Source: Acidimicrobiaceae bacterium (GTDB lineage: Bacteria; Actinomycetota; Acidimicrobiia; Acidimicrobiales; RAAP-2). From it: a stretch of DNA of 12,352 bases. The position numbers were made by a program, and so were the translations under genes. A model generated the notes under the pieces. That model was not told the DNA's origin. It did not search any database and saw only the letters and a list, made by a program, of their open reading frames with translations. Location of the stretch: positions 1-12,352 of the forward strand of contig JAUTXB010000273.1 of assembly GCA_030838245.1 (NCBI GenBank), written 5' to 3'. Every line of letters starts with the position of its first letter. Within the stretch, counting starts at the first letter, position 1. This document shows positions 1-6,598 of the stretch, in pieces.

Positions 1-67
1 CTGCGTCGATGATCTTCTGCCTGGTCTGGGCTTTCTTCCGCTCTCGTCGGCCTAGGCGAGGTGGCAC
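1..67 (-). CDS. TetR-family transcriptional regulator, N-terminal fragment (runs off the left edge)
   Basis: Reading the minus strand from GTG at 67 gives 22 codons that end in the stretch RRERKKAQTRQKIIDA. A basic N-terminus followed by TRQKIIDAA is the typical first helix of the TetR DNA-binding domain. Only this helix is visible; the rest of the helix-turn-helix and the ligand domain lie outside the window, so the ligand and targets cannot be inferred. An in-frame GTG at 100 would add 11 residues, but the GAGGG before it is too close (one base) to act as a normal ribosome binding site. Neither start has a good Shine-Dalgarno sequence. The family assignment rests on one short segment, but the segment is characteristic. 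Confidence 0.62.
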   Translation of the reverse strand, partial: MPPRLGRRERKKAQTRQKIIDA

Positions 68-154
68 CAGGATTTCAGGTGAGTCGATCGCATCATCCAC
101 GCCCTCAGTGTGCCAGTTGATAGATCAAAAGGATATTGCGTTGTAATCGATCTA

Positions 155-182
155 GTGACTGACCAACGTCACGGTCTACCGT
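155..182. promoter_or_regulatory. Clustered inverted repeats upstream of the TetR-family gene (possible operator)
   Basis: Three short perfect inverted repeats lie close together here: GTGAC/GTCAC (155-159 and 168-172), TGAC/GTCA nested inside it (160-163 and 168-171), and ACGGT-CT-ACCGT (171-182). They sit 55-80 bases upstream of the possible TetR-family starts. TetR proteins usually repress their own gene from such sites, so this is a plausible operator. No convincing -35/-10 pair is visible on the minus strand, and repeats of 4-5 bases can arise by chance. Confidence 0.25.
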
Positions 183-291
183 CCATTCGGCATTTCACGA
201 TTCGAGTTGCCCACCTGGCGCCACGATCAGCGCCCCGCCGTCGGCCCGGGCTCTCACCTTTCTTGCCCGACCCACCGCAGCTCGATCCGAT

Positions 292-840
292 TCAGCGACG
301 CATGAGGATCGCCGCTATCCGGTTGTAGCGCGGGTCCTCGTCACCAGCGATACGTGCCACCCATCGCAAGACTTTGGCCGCGTCGATAGTGGCCTGGGCT
401 GCGAGCATGGCCTCGATGTCGACCCAGTCCTGGGGCCGATTGAAGACCGCCTTGCACACGATCAGGTGATCGGCGGCAAGGATTGGGATGGCCCCGTCAC
501 CGAAGGGCACCGAATGGCGTGCTGCGGCCGCGGCGTCATGGAAGGCGTCGTAGGAGAAGAAGAGGTCGATCGGTGTTGCATCCCACATGACTCTGGCCTG
601 ACCGTCACGATGAATCAGTGCCGCAACCGATGGATCATCGGCGGCTGCACCAAGTTGAACGAGAGGTACCGCGACCTCGTCGAATCGTTCAGGCGGGACG
701 AACACATTGACGTCGATGTCGATCGTCGCCCGCGGCTCGGCATAGTAGGCCAGGGCCAGCGCACCTCCGAAGGCGTGAGGTACCTCGGACAGGGCACCTT
801 CGATGGCCAGAACCCGTTGAGCCAGCGTCAACGTGGTCAC
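292..840 (-). CDS. AbiEii/DUF6036-like nucleotidyltransferase, probable toxin of a toxin-antitoxin pair
   Basis: The 182-residue product has the pattern of a minimal nucleotidyltransferase of the polymerase-beta superfamily: a GG turn at residues 25-26, a metal-binding DID at 41-43 after PRATI, and a third acidic strand, PIDLFF, with D92. Further on, a DHLIVCK segment and the RPQDWVDIEAML stretch match the C-terminal helical part typical of AbiEii/DUF6036-like proteins. Family members of type IV or MenAT-like systems transfer nucleotides to RNA or protein targets and can arrest growth; the substrate here is unknown. The GTG start overlaps the stop of the XRE gene by four bases (GTGA), so translation is coupled and the regulator is made first. 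All three expected acidic residues are present, so the enzyme looks intact. A non-toxic housekeeping transferase remains possible. Confidence 0.8.
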   Translation of the reverse strand: MTTLTLAQRVLAIEGALSEVPHAFGGALALAYYAEPRATIDIDVNVFVPPERFDEVAVPLVQLGAAADDPSVAALIHRDGQARVMWDATPIDLFFSYDAFHDAAAAARHSVPFGDGAIPILAADHLIVCKAVFNRPQDWVDIEAMLAAQATIDAAKVLRWVARIAGDEDPRYNRIAAILMRR

Positions 841-1166
841 GTCGAGACAAGCCGAGGCGCTGTCAGCACCGAGCTGCGTGGACGAACGGGAATGGCGTCA
901 GCCAGTGTCAGCACCTCGAGCAGGCGACGGGCATGTTCCTGGACGTCACCGGATGGTGGCAGGTCGGGTCCGGGAAGGACCGTGTCCACGTGGAGCCGCT
1001 CACCTCCAGCTTCCACCAGCTTGCGCAAGGTCTGGTAGGTCGGGTCGCGCCGACCATGTTCGTATGCCGAGATCACCGGTTGGGATGTGCCCGCTCGCCG
1101 CGCCAGCTCTGCCTGGGTCAGCCCCTGTCTGCGTCGAACGGCCTGAATGATCGTCGCAGCATCCAC
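837..1166 (-). CDS. XRE-family helix-turn-helix protein, probable antitoxin and autoregulator
   Basis: The 109-residue protein starts with a Cro/C1-type helix-turn-helix covering roughly residues 5-60. It shows LTQAELARRAGTSQPVISAYE followed by RRDPTYQTLRKLVEAGG, the usual XRE core with recognition helix TSQPVISAYEHG. The tail after about residue 65 is proline- and arginine-rich, with a short amphipathic segment (LLEVLTLADAIP) that may contact the partner. Proteins of this kind are commonly paired with DUF6036/AbiEii nucleotidyltransferases, and the downstream gene is one, joined by a GTGA overlap. GTG at 1166 is chosen because it begins directly before the helix-turn-helix and lies just downstream of a TATAAT box. 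Antitoxin function is inferred from gene order and family. Confidence 0.8.
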   Translation of the reverse strand: MDAATIIQAVRRRQGLTQAELARRAGTSQPVISAYEHGRRDPTYQTLRKLVEAGGERLHVDTVLPGPDLPPSGDVQEHARRLLEVLTLADAIPVRPRSSVLTAPRLVST

Positions 1167-1173
1167 GAGTCCT

Positions 1174-1199
1174 ATTATATCGGATCGTATATATCGATC
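1174..1199 (-). promoter_or_regulatory. Promoter -10 box with adjacent 17-base palindrome, upstream of the XRE gene
   Basis: On the minus strand a perfect TATAAT lies at 1179-1174, with 7 bases between it and the GTG start at 1166. Transcription would therefore begin at or next to the start codon, giving a leaderless mRNA, which is common in actinobacteria. Just upstream, GATCGTATATATCGATC (1183-1199) has 5-base perfect arms around an AT core and overlaps the spacer where sigma factor would bind. This is a good place for the XRE protein to repress its own operon. No good -35 hexamer is seen at 16-18 bases. Confidence 0.55.
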
Positions 1200-1291
1200 G
1201 ACCGCCGCCGCTCCTTATGGGGACTGAGGGGTCGATCGTTGCCCAGCGCCGGCGCGCCGACGCGGCCAGTTCGGGGCTGTTGCGGGGTTCT

Positions 1292-1307
1292 CTCCGGCCA
1301 ACCGGAG
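1292..1307 (-). terminator. Hairpin downstream of the sugar-importer operon
   Basis: CTCCGG-CCAA-CCGGAG forms a perfect 6-base-pair GC-rich stem with a 4-base loop, 18 bases past the permease stop at 1326. There is no following U-tract on the minus strand, so it would be a non-canonical terminator of the kind often proposed in high-GC actinobacteria. Its position, between the importer operon and the next promoter, supports the call. Confidence 0.4.
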
Positions 1308-1325
1308 GAGGGCGGGTGCAGGCCC

Positions 1326-2654
1326 TTAGCTGGAGGTGCGGCTCCGGCGGGCGAGCGCGTCGATGGCCACCGCAGCCAGCAGCACCAGTGCCGTCACCAT
1401 GAACTGGGTGGCCGCGGCGATACCGAGCAGCCCCAGGCCGTTGTAGATGGTGGCAATGACCAGGCCACCGAGAAGGGCATGCACCATCTTGCCCCGACCG
1501 CCGAACAGGCTCGTTCCGCCGATCACCGCGGCAGCCACGGCGTAGAGCACGAGCGTTCCGCCGTCGATGTTGTTGGAGATGGAGCCCAGCCTCGAGGCAT
1601 AGAGGATCCCAGCTGCGCCCGCCGTCAGGCCGGTGAGGGTGAAGGCCCAGAAGCGGTTCCACCCGAGGCTGACGCCGCCTCGCCGGGCCGCCTCGGCGTT
1701 CCCACCGATGGCGTACAAGTAGCGCCCGAATCTCGTTCGAGTCAACAGGAACGTCCAGGCGACCACGAAGGCAGCCACGATGATCACAGCAAAGGGCACC
1801 CCGCTGAGGACGGCGAATTTGCTGCGGTTGGTATTACAGATAAGGACAAGTGCCACGCCGGCGGCCGCCATCACCGCCACCTTGAGAATGGTGATGGCCA
1901 GGGGGGGCGCAACGAGACCACTGGCCCGCCGCCGACGGTCCCGGAAGATGGTGAACACGGCAAATGCGGCGACGGAGGCCACCATCACGATCCATCCGGC
2001 TGTCGGGCTGAGGTTGCCGTTCACTAGGTCGAGGATGACGTTGTTGGAAATGGAAATGGTCCCGCCGCTGCCGTGGCCGTTGACCAGGTAGATGAGCACC
2101 CCCTCCCAGCCGAGGAGGCCGGCCAGGGTGACGACGAAGGAGGGCAAGCCGATCTTGATGACCAAGAGACCTTGGAGCGCACCGATCGCGGACGTCGCCG
2201 CCAGCCCGGCGATGATGGCCGCCCACCAAGGCCAGTTGTTGGGTGGTGCGACCAGGATGGCGGTGATGACTGCCCCGATGCCGGCGACGAAGCCGACGGA
2301 GAGATCGATCTCACCGAGGACCAGCACCCAGACCTCGGCCATGCCGAGGAGGATGAAGACCGTGCCCTGGATGAGCAGGTTGGTGATGTTGCCGGCCGAA
2401 AGGAAGATCGAGTCCTGCACCTGGAAGATCACCACTAGGACGACGAGCCCGGCGACGACGGGTAGCACGCCGCTCTCGCCGTAGCGGATGCGCTTGGCCC
2501 ATGCCGTGGCGTACTGGCCGAAGGTCGAGTCCGGCAGGGCCTCGGGCATCGGGATGCCCCCGAGCCGTCCGGGATCGGCCTTCACCGTGGCGGCGGCATC
2601 TTCGGCCTCGTCCGGCGGTTCGGTGGTGGAGGGGGTCTTGGGCGTTGTCGTCAT
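1326..2654 (-). CDS. XylH-like sugar ABC transporter permease (CUT2 family)
   Basis: The 442-residue integral membrane protein belongs to the branched-chain/ribose-xylose permease family (BPD_transp_2). About 55 hydrophilic residues precede the first membrane helix (roughly 60-80), and around ten to twelve hydrophobic segments follow. Family signatures are present: LGEIDLSVG in the second third of the N-terminal half, GGNAEAARRGGVSLG in the cytoplasmic coupling region and AVIGGTSLFGGRG near the C-terminus. It is longer than the E. coli XylH of about 390 residues because of the acidic, proline-rich N-terminal extension. The ATG lies four bases after the ATPase stop, with a GGAGGGGT ribosome binding site inside the end of the ATPase gene, so the two are translated together. 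It should form the membrane channel for a monosaccharide, xylose or a similar sugar, judging from the XylF-like binding protein. Confidence 0.9.
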   Translation of the reverse strand: MTTTPKTPSTTEPPDEAEDAAATVKADPGRLGGIPMPEALPDSTFGQYATAWAKRIRYGESGVLPVVAGLVVLVVIFQVQDSIFLSAGNITNLLIQGTVFILLGMAEVWVLVLGEIDLSVGFVAGIGAVITAILVAPPNNWPWWAAIIAGLAATSAIGALQGLLVIKIGLPSFVVTLAGLLGWEGVLIYLVNGHGSGGTISISNNVILDLVNGNLSPTAGWIVMVASVAAFAVFTIFRDRRRRASGLVAPPLAITILKVAVMAAAGVALVLICNTNRSKFAVLSGVPFAVIIVAAFVVAWTFLLTRTRFGRYLYAIGGNAEAARRGGVSLGWNRFWAFTLTGLTAGAAGILYASRLGSISNNIDGGTLVLYAVAAAVIGGTSLFGGRGKMVHALLGGLVIATIYNGLGLLGIAAATQFMVTALVLLAAVAIDALARRSRTSS

Positions 2655-2658
2655 GATC

Positions 2659-3492
2659 TCACCCCTCCGGGTCGCTGCTGGCGTCGGTCCCTGAGCCGGC
2701 GGCGCCGCCGTTCAGCGTGCCGGTGGTGATCAGCTCGACGGTGCTCTGGGTGTCATAGTCCTCGACCGGCCCGCTGCTGACCAGGTGACCGAGGCGGAGG
2801 ACCGCGATCCGGTCGGCCACGGCGAACACGTCGTTGAGGTTGTGCGAGATCACCAGAACGGAGATGCTCCGGGAGGCCAATCTGCGGATGAGGTCGAGGA
2901 CCTGGGCGGTCTGCGATACGCCGAGCGCGGCAGTGGGCTCGTCCATGACCACGAGTTGAGCGTCGCGCATCACCGCCCGAGCCACGGCCACGGCCTGTCG
3001 CTGCCCACCCGAGAGCGACCCGACCGGTTGGCGGATCGACTGCACGGTGGTGACGGAGAGGTCGGTGAGGACCTGGCGGGCAGTGATCTCCATCTTGTTC
3101 TCGTCCAGCAGGCCGAATCGAAGTTCCTCGTGCCCGAGGTACATGTTCTGGACGATGTCGAGGTTGTCGCACAGGGCCAGGTCCTGGTAGACGGTGGCGA
3201 TCCCCAGCGCGTCGGCATCTCGGGGCGTTCGGACGTTGGCCGGCTTGCCCTTCCAGAGCATCTCCCCTTCGCTCGGCTGCCAGATCCCCGAGATCGTCTT
3301 GATCAGCGTGGACTTGCCGGCACCGTTGTCCCCGACGAGGGCGGTCACCTTCCCCGGCACCACATCGAAGTTGACGTCCCGGAGGGCCTGGACCGCACCG
3401 AAGCTCTTGGAGATACCGCGCAGGCTCAGCAGCCAACCGTCATCGTGCGCGTACTCGGTCGGGCTGCCGGTCCCTATAACGTCGGTCACCAC
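2659..3492 (-). CDS. Sugar ABC transporter ATP-binding protein, single nucleotide-binding domain
   Basis: The 277-residue protein has every ABC ATPase motif: Walker A GDNGAGKST (54-62), Q-loop glutamine in VYQD (Q103), signature LSGGQRQ (160-166), Walker B LVVMDEP (180-186) and switch histidine in VISHN (H217). It resembles the N-terminal half of XylG/RbsA-type proteins, but only one ATPase domain is present, so the transporter must use it as a homodimer, as FrcA-type CUT2 systems do. The C-terminal tail is Gly/Ser/Asp-rich and probably disordered. The start is uncertain: GTG codons stand at 3492 and 3489, neither with a clear Shine-Dalgarno sequence, and 18 bases separate the first from the binding-protein stop. 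It powers uptake through the XylH-like permease encoded next. Confidence 0.9.
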   Translation of the reverse strand: MVTDVIGTGSPTEYAHDDGWLLSLRGISKSFGAVQALRDVNFDVVPGKVTALVGDNGAGKSTLIKTISGIWQPSEGEMLWKGKPANVRTPRDADALGIATVYQDLALCDNLDIVQNMYLGHEELRFGLLDENKMEITARQVLTDLSVTTVQSIRQPVGSLSGGQRQAVAVARAVMRDAQLVVMDEPTAALGVSQTAQVLDLIRRLASRSISVLVISHNLNDVFAVADRIAVLRLGHLVSSGPVEDYDTQSTVELITTGTLNGGAAGSGTDASSDPEG

Positions 3493-3510
3493 CGCGGCGG
3501 CCGCCAGCCC

Positions 3511-4746
3511 CTACTTGATGCCGTACTTGGTGCAGTCGGCGGCAAATGCTCCGGTGCAGATCTGGGCAGCGGTGACGAACTGGTCCTTCACAACCGTGGA
3601 CTCCACATTGGTCGGCGTCACCCACTGGGGCGTCAGCAACGACGAGGGGACCTTGGTGTTGGACTGCGTGTCGGTGGTCGAGCCGTTCACCAGACCCTTC
3701 GGCGGGGTCTTGCCTGCCCGCAGGTAGAGAGCCAGAGCGGCGGCGGCCTGAGCCTCCAGGTAGATGGGCTTGTACACCGTCCCACATTGATAGCCCGAGA
3801 TGACGTTCTGCAACCCCACCGTGCTGGCGTCCTGTCCGGTCGTGGGGAACTTGTTGGCCGGGATGTTCAACGTCTTCAGGTAGGTGATGATCGGCGCGGC
3901 GTTATCGTCATTGGGGACCAGCACAGAGTTCATGGCTGGATGGGCGGTCAATGCCTGCTGGAACTCGGTCTCGGCCGTGGGCGGGTCCCATGTCCCGGCT
4001 GGCCGTACCGCCAGTGTCCACGCACCAGAGCTGAACTTCGGCTTCAGCACGGCGTTGTAGCCCTGGGCAAAGAGCGTGGCGTTGTTGTCGGTGGGCGATC
4101 CGACCATGACGGCGACATTGGGCTTGGCGACCTTCCAGGCGGCAACACAAGCCACCAACCCCTTCCCCAACAGCGTGCCCACGTTCACATTGTTGAAGCT
4201 CACGTAGTACGTGCGGCTCCCTCCCAGGGTGAGCCGGTCGTAGTCGATCACCGCCACACCGTGGCTCTTGGCGTACGTCTCGATCGATGCACCGACGCCC
4301 GAATCGAGCGGGTCCACGACCAGGACGCTCGCGCCCCCAGCCACGGCCGACTGCGCGTCGGTGAGCTGAGTGGTGTCACTGCCTTGAGCGTTTTGGATGC
4401 TGAACTGGGACGTGGACAGGCCGGCCGCTTGGAGCGCCCTTTTCAGGTAGGGAGCGTCGAACTGGGTGTAGCGGGCCGAAGAGACGGTATCGGGGAGGAT
4501 GACAGCCACCTTGCCCTTGCCTGACTTAGCCAGGGACGTCAGGTTCTTCATGGCCGAGAAGTTGTTAGTGAACGACTTCACGGACACGGTCGCTGTTGCT
4601 GCGGAGGCCGGCAATTGGCTGGCACCGACACCCACCACTGAGCCGAGTAGGCCGCCGACCAGTCCGACCGTCGCCACTGCGCGTCCCTTGTTAATCACTG
4701 TGCGTCCCCCGTTCCTACGTAGCTTCCCCACGATGTCATCCCCCAT
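3511..4746 (-). CDS. XylF-like sugar-binding protein of the ABC importer (secreted)
   Basis: This is a periplasmic-binding-protein type 1 fold, closest in motifs to XylF/ChvE. It shows VAVIDYDRL, YYVSFNN, the very characteristic GSPTDNNATLF, VPNDDNAA, TTGQDAS and a final YQCGTVYKPIYLEA, which line the sugar pocket in the family. A signal peptide is clear: KGR, then a hydrophobic run to GVGASQLPASAA, with cleavage probably near residue 50. No lipobox cysteine follows, so surface attachment is not explained. The ATG at 4746 has no ribosome binding site and gives an unusually long acidic-then-basic n-region. An in-frame GTG at 4698, preceded by GGGGGA, would give a normal 34-residue signal peptide and may be the true start. 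It is the first gene of the operon, as expected for the component needed in greatest amount. The ligand, xylose or glucose-like, is inferred. Confidence 0.9.
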   Translation of the reverse strand: MGDDIVGKLRRNGGRTVINKGRAVATVGLVGGLLGSVVGVGASQLPASAATATVSVKSFTNNFSAMKNLTSLAKSGKGKVAVILPDTVSSARYTQFDAPYLKRALQAAGLSTSQFSIQNAQGSDTTQLTDAQSAVAGGASVLVVDPLDSGVGASIETYAKSHGVAVIDYDRLTLGGSRTYYVSFNNVNVGTLLGKGLVACVAAWKVAKPNVAVMVGSPTDNNATLFAQGYNAVLKPKFSSGAWTLAVRPAGTWDPPTAETEFQQALTAHPAMNSVLVPNDDNAAPIITYLKTLNIPANKFPTTGQDASTVGLQNVISGYQCGTVYKPIYLEAQAAAALALYLRAGKTPPKGLVNGSTTDTQSNTKVPSSLLTPQWVTPTNVESTVVKDQFVTAAQICTGAFAADCTKYGIK

Positions 4747-4766
4747 TCACATTGCGTTCCCGATTA

Positions 4767-4795
4767 GTTGTAGTGCATCCGGTCTTCATGAACAA
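4767..4795 (-). promoter_or_regulatory. Candidate promoter of the sugar-importer operon
   Basis: On the minus strand TTGTTC (4795-4790) and TACAAC (4772-4767) are separated by exactly 17 bases. This weak-to-moderate sigma70-type pair would start transcription around 4760, a short distance before either start codon of the binding-protein gene. The surrounding 70 bases are AT-richer than the genes. The assignment is by pattern only. Confidence 0.4.
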
Positions 4796-4832
4796 CCGAA
4801 AATCTTACAAATTGGAAATTGCCCGCGCGAAC

Positions 4833-4846
4833 CTGTTTCTAAACAG
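4833..4846. promoter_or_regulatory. 14-base palindrome CTGTTTCTAAACAG between divergent operons (candidate operator)
   Basis: CTGTTT-CT-AAACAG has perfect 6-base arms and stands out in the high-GC background. It lies about 40 bases upstream of the candidate importer promoter and about 35 bases upstream of the sigma-factor promoter. ROK, LacI and GntR sugar regulators bind sites of this size and symmetry, so it may control the importer; no regulator gene of those families is in the window. Confidence 0.4.
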
Positions 4847-4881
4847 TGACGGAACGCGTTTGCTGAAGTTTGTCGTTGAGC

Positions 4882-4908
4882 TGTCGAATTCATAGCTTCT
4901 CGTTCGTC
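4882..4908 (+). promoter_or_regulatory. ECF42-type promoter (TGTCGA-N17-CGTC) of the DGPF/sigma-factor operon
   Basis: TGTCGA at 4882-4887 is followed after 17 bases by CGTC at 4905-4908. From memory of published work on ECF42 sigma factors, their target promoters carry TGTCGA in the -35 and CGA/TC in the -10 region, and DGPF genes are their main targets. The start of transcription would be near 4914-4916, about 25 bases before the DGPF gene start codon. It implies that the sigma factor encoded here activates its own operon. Confidence 0.65.
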
Positions 4909-4939
4909 TAGTGGGTGACCGTCCGACAAGGAGGAAACG

Positions 4940-5299
4940 ATGAAGTACATGTTGCTGATTCACCAGGGCACGACGCCGACACCGCTCGACCCCGAAGCGT
5001 GGGCGACCCTCTCGGAAGACGAACAGCAGGACATCTACACCGCGTATCAGACGATCAACCAGACGCCAGGCGTCACCCCTGGCAACGGATTGCAGCTGCC
5101 CGAGACGGCCACCACGGTCCGGGTGCAGGACGGCAAGACGATCACAACCGACGGTCCGTTCGTCGACACCAAGGAGGCGCTCAATGGCTATCTGGTGTAC
5201 GAAGCCGGCGACCTCGACGCGGCCATCGAGCTGGCCGCGCAGATCCCGGCAGCCCGCCTGGGTGGGGCGATCGAGGTCCGGCCCATCATGGAGTGGTAG
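4940..5299 (+). CDS. DGPF-domain (YCII-related) protein
   Basis: The 119-residue protein begins [10 protein letters not shown] and carries the family-naming DGPF at residues 71-74 ([16 protein letters not shown]), followed by the second half of the ferredoxin-like alpha/beta barrel ending in [12 protein letters not shown] proteins are small, cytoplasmic and of unproven biochemical function; they are the constant genomic partners of ECF42 sigma factors. A strong AAGGAGG ribosome binding site (4928-4934), five bases before the ATG, fixes the start. Its stop codon shares one base with the GTG of the sigma-factor gene, so both are made together. A role in sensing or in the stress response run by the sigma factor is inference; a YciI-like small enzyme is the alternative. 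Confidence 0.9.
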   Translation: MKYMLLIHQGTTPTPLDPEAWATLSEDEQQDIYTAYQTINQTPGVTPGNGLQLPETATTVRVQDGKTITTDGPFVDTKEALNGYLVYEAGDLDAAIELAAQIPAARLGGAIEVRPIMEW

Positions 5300-6465
5300 T
5301 GGTCCTCGGGCAGACGTTCCGCGAGGAGTGGGGACGTGTGCTGGCCACGCTTGTCGGCCTTCTCGGTGACTTCGACCTCGCCGAGGAGGCCGCGCAGGAA
5401 GCGTTCGCTATCGCCGCTGAGCGCTGGCCGCTCGACGGTTACCCCGCCAACCGGCGGGCCTGGCTGGTGACGACGGCCCGCAACCGAGCCATCGATCGCC
5501 TTCGTCGCGAGCGGTCGTTGGCTTCCAAGACAAGTCTGCTCCAGATGCAAGCAGAGGGGGGGGACACGATGGGTGCGACGACGATTCCCGATGAGCGACT
5601 CGAGCTGGTCTTCACCTGTTGCCATCCATCTTTGGCCATCGAGGCACAGGTCGCGCTCACCTTGAGGACCCTGGGCGGTCTCACTACCGACGAGATCGCT
5701 CGCGCCTTTTTGGTATCCGAGCAGACGATGGCGCAGCGACTGGTGCGAGCCAAGCGCAAGATCAAGGCGGCCGGCATCCCGTTCCGGGTGCCTCCCGACC
5801 ACCTGCTGCCCGATCGACTCGCCGCCGTGCTCGCCGTTATCTACCTCATCTTCAATGAGGGCTACGGCGGCCGCGGTGGCCTGGCCGCAGAGGCTCTGTG
5901 GCTCGGCCGGGCCCTCGTCACGCTGATGCCTGACGAGGCGGAGGCCTATGGCTTGGTGGCCATGATGTTGCTGAACGACTCTCGGCGCGATGCCCGATTT
6001 CGAGATGGCGACCTCGTCTTGCTGGCCGACCAGGATCGGTCGCTCTGGGACACCGAACAGATTGCCGAGGGGCGGGCCGCGCTCCACCGGGCCCTCGCCC
6101 TGGGCCGACGAGGGCCGTATGTCGTCCAAGCGGCGATTGCCTCCCTGCACACCGAGGAGCTGCGCGACCAGCGCCAGATCGCCGCACTGTACGGTGAGCT
6201 GGGTCGTCTGACCGGCTCGCCGATCGTCGAGCTGAACCGGGCCGTGGCGGTCGCCGAGATAGACGGACCCGAAGCGGGCCTTCGCATCGTCGATCAGCTT
6301 TCGTTGGAGGACTACCGCTACCTGCACACGACTCGGGGCGAGCTCCTGTCCCGGCTCGGCCGGACCGGCGAGGCCCGCGATGCCTACCGCCGCGCTCTGG
6401 AGCTGGCCCATGACGATGCCGAGCGACGCCTCTTCGAGCGGCGGCTGGTGGAGCTCGGCCTGTGA
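5299..6465 (+). CDS. ECF42-type RNA polymerase sigma factor with C-terminal TPR-like extension
   Basis: The 388-residue protein contains sigma region 2 (about residues 10-75, with [13 protein letters not shown] and [14 protein letters not shown]) and region 4 (about 110-155, with [19 protein letters not shown] and [11 protein letters not shown]), linked by the FTCCHPSL stretch typical of the group. The remaining 230 residues are a helical TPR-like domain with hallmark segments [38 protein letters not shown] and a final [16 protein letters not shown]42 factors have no dedicated anti-sigma factor; the extension is thought to be needed for activity. The GTG at 5299 is chosen because GGAG at 5290-5293 precedes it by five bases; a GTG at 5293 is the alternative. 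The one-base overlap with the DGPF gene and the TGTCGA promoter upstream point to a self-activating unit. The inducing signal is unknown. Confidence 0.92.
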   Translation: MVLGQTFREEWGRVLATLVGLLGDFDLAEEAAQEAFAIAAERWPLDGYPANRRAWLVTTARNRAIDRLRRERSLASKTSLLQMQAEGGDTMGATTIPDERLELVFTCCHPSLAIEAQVALTLRTLGGLTTDEIARAFLVSEQTMAQRLVRAKRKIKAAGIPFRVPPDHLLPDRLAAVLAVIYLIFNEGYGGRGGLAAEALWLGRALVTLMPDEAEAYGLVAMMLLNDSRRDARFRDGDLVLLADQDRSLWDTEQIAEGRAALHRALALGRRGPYVVQAAIASLHTEELRDQRQIAALYGELGRLTGSPIVELNRAVAVAEIDGPEAGLRIVDQLSLEDYRYLHTTRGELLSRLGRTGEARDAYRRALELAHDDAERRLFERRLVELGL

Positions 6466-6539
6466 GTTCGAACGCCTGGCTGGGACGTTCTTCGCCGAGA
6501 TGAAACAAAACTTCCTGGTGAGAGTCGTGATCGCCGGGA

Positions 6540-6578
6540 TTGACCTTGGAGGTCCAACCAGGTAACATACTCAGTATG
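6540..6578 (+). promoter_or_regulatory. padR-exporter operon promoter with overlapping palindromic operator
   Basis: TTGACC (6540-6545) and TAACAT (6563-6568), 17 bases apart, form a good sigma70-type promoter. The perfect palindrome CATACT-C-AGTATG (6566-6578) covers the end of the -10 box and the likely start of transcription. A second inverted repeat, TTGGA-GG-TCCAA (6546-6557), lies in the spacer. PadR proteins usually repress their own operon from such sites. The leader would be about 24 bases. Confidence 0.62.
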
Positions 6579-6598
6579 CTACACAGCGAGATCATCGG

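Noticed and set aside
247..269. CGGGC/GCCCG inverted repeat after the nucleotidyltransferase gene
   Set aside because: The 13-base loop and 5-base stem without a U-tract are too weak to call a terminator.
110..328. 72-codon plus-strand ORF in the gap before the nucleotidyltransferase gene
   Set aside because: It runs into the opposing gene, has no ribosome binding site and shows no coding-like third-position bias.
933..2027. 364-codon open frame on the plus strand spanning the XRE promoter and permease
   Set aside because: It crosses the promoter and two opposing genes, and its translation has no recognisable domain.
2785..4524. 579-codon open frame on the plus strand across the importer genes
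   Set aside because: It is antisense to two clear ABC genes. High GC keeps the opposite frame free of stops, and the product has no domain pattern.
4915..5298. Upstream in-frame extension of the sigma factor through the DGPF gene
   Set aside because: The extension is the DGPF gene read in another frame. Sigma region 2 begins just after GTG 5299, which has its own ribosome binding site.
5188..6411. 407-codon open frame antisense to the sigma-factor gene
   Set aside because: The plus strand encodes a full ECF42-type protein with all motifs; the antisense product is Gln/Arg/Gly-rich without fold features.
6500..6565. 21-codon ORF (MKQNFLVRVV...) before padR
   Set aside because: It has no good ribosome binding site, and the -35 and -10 boxes of the padR promoter lie within or at the end of it, so it is probably untranscribed there.
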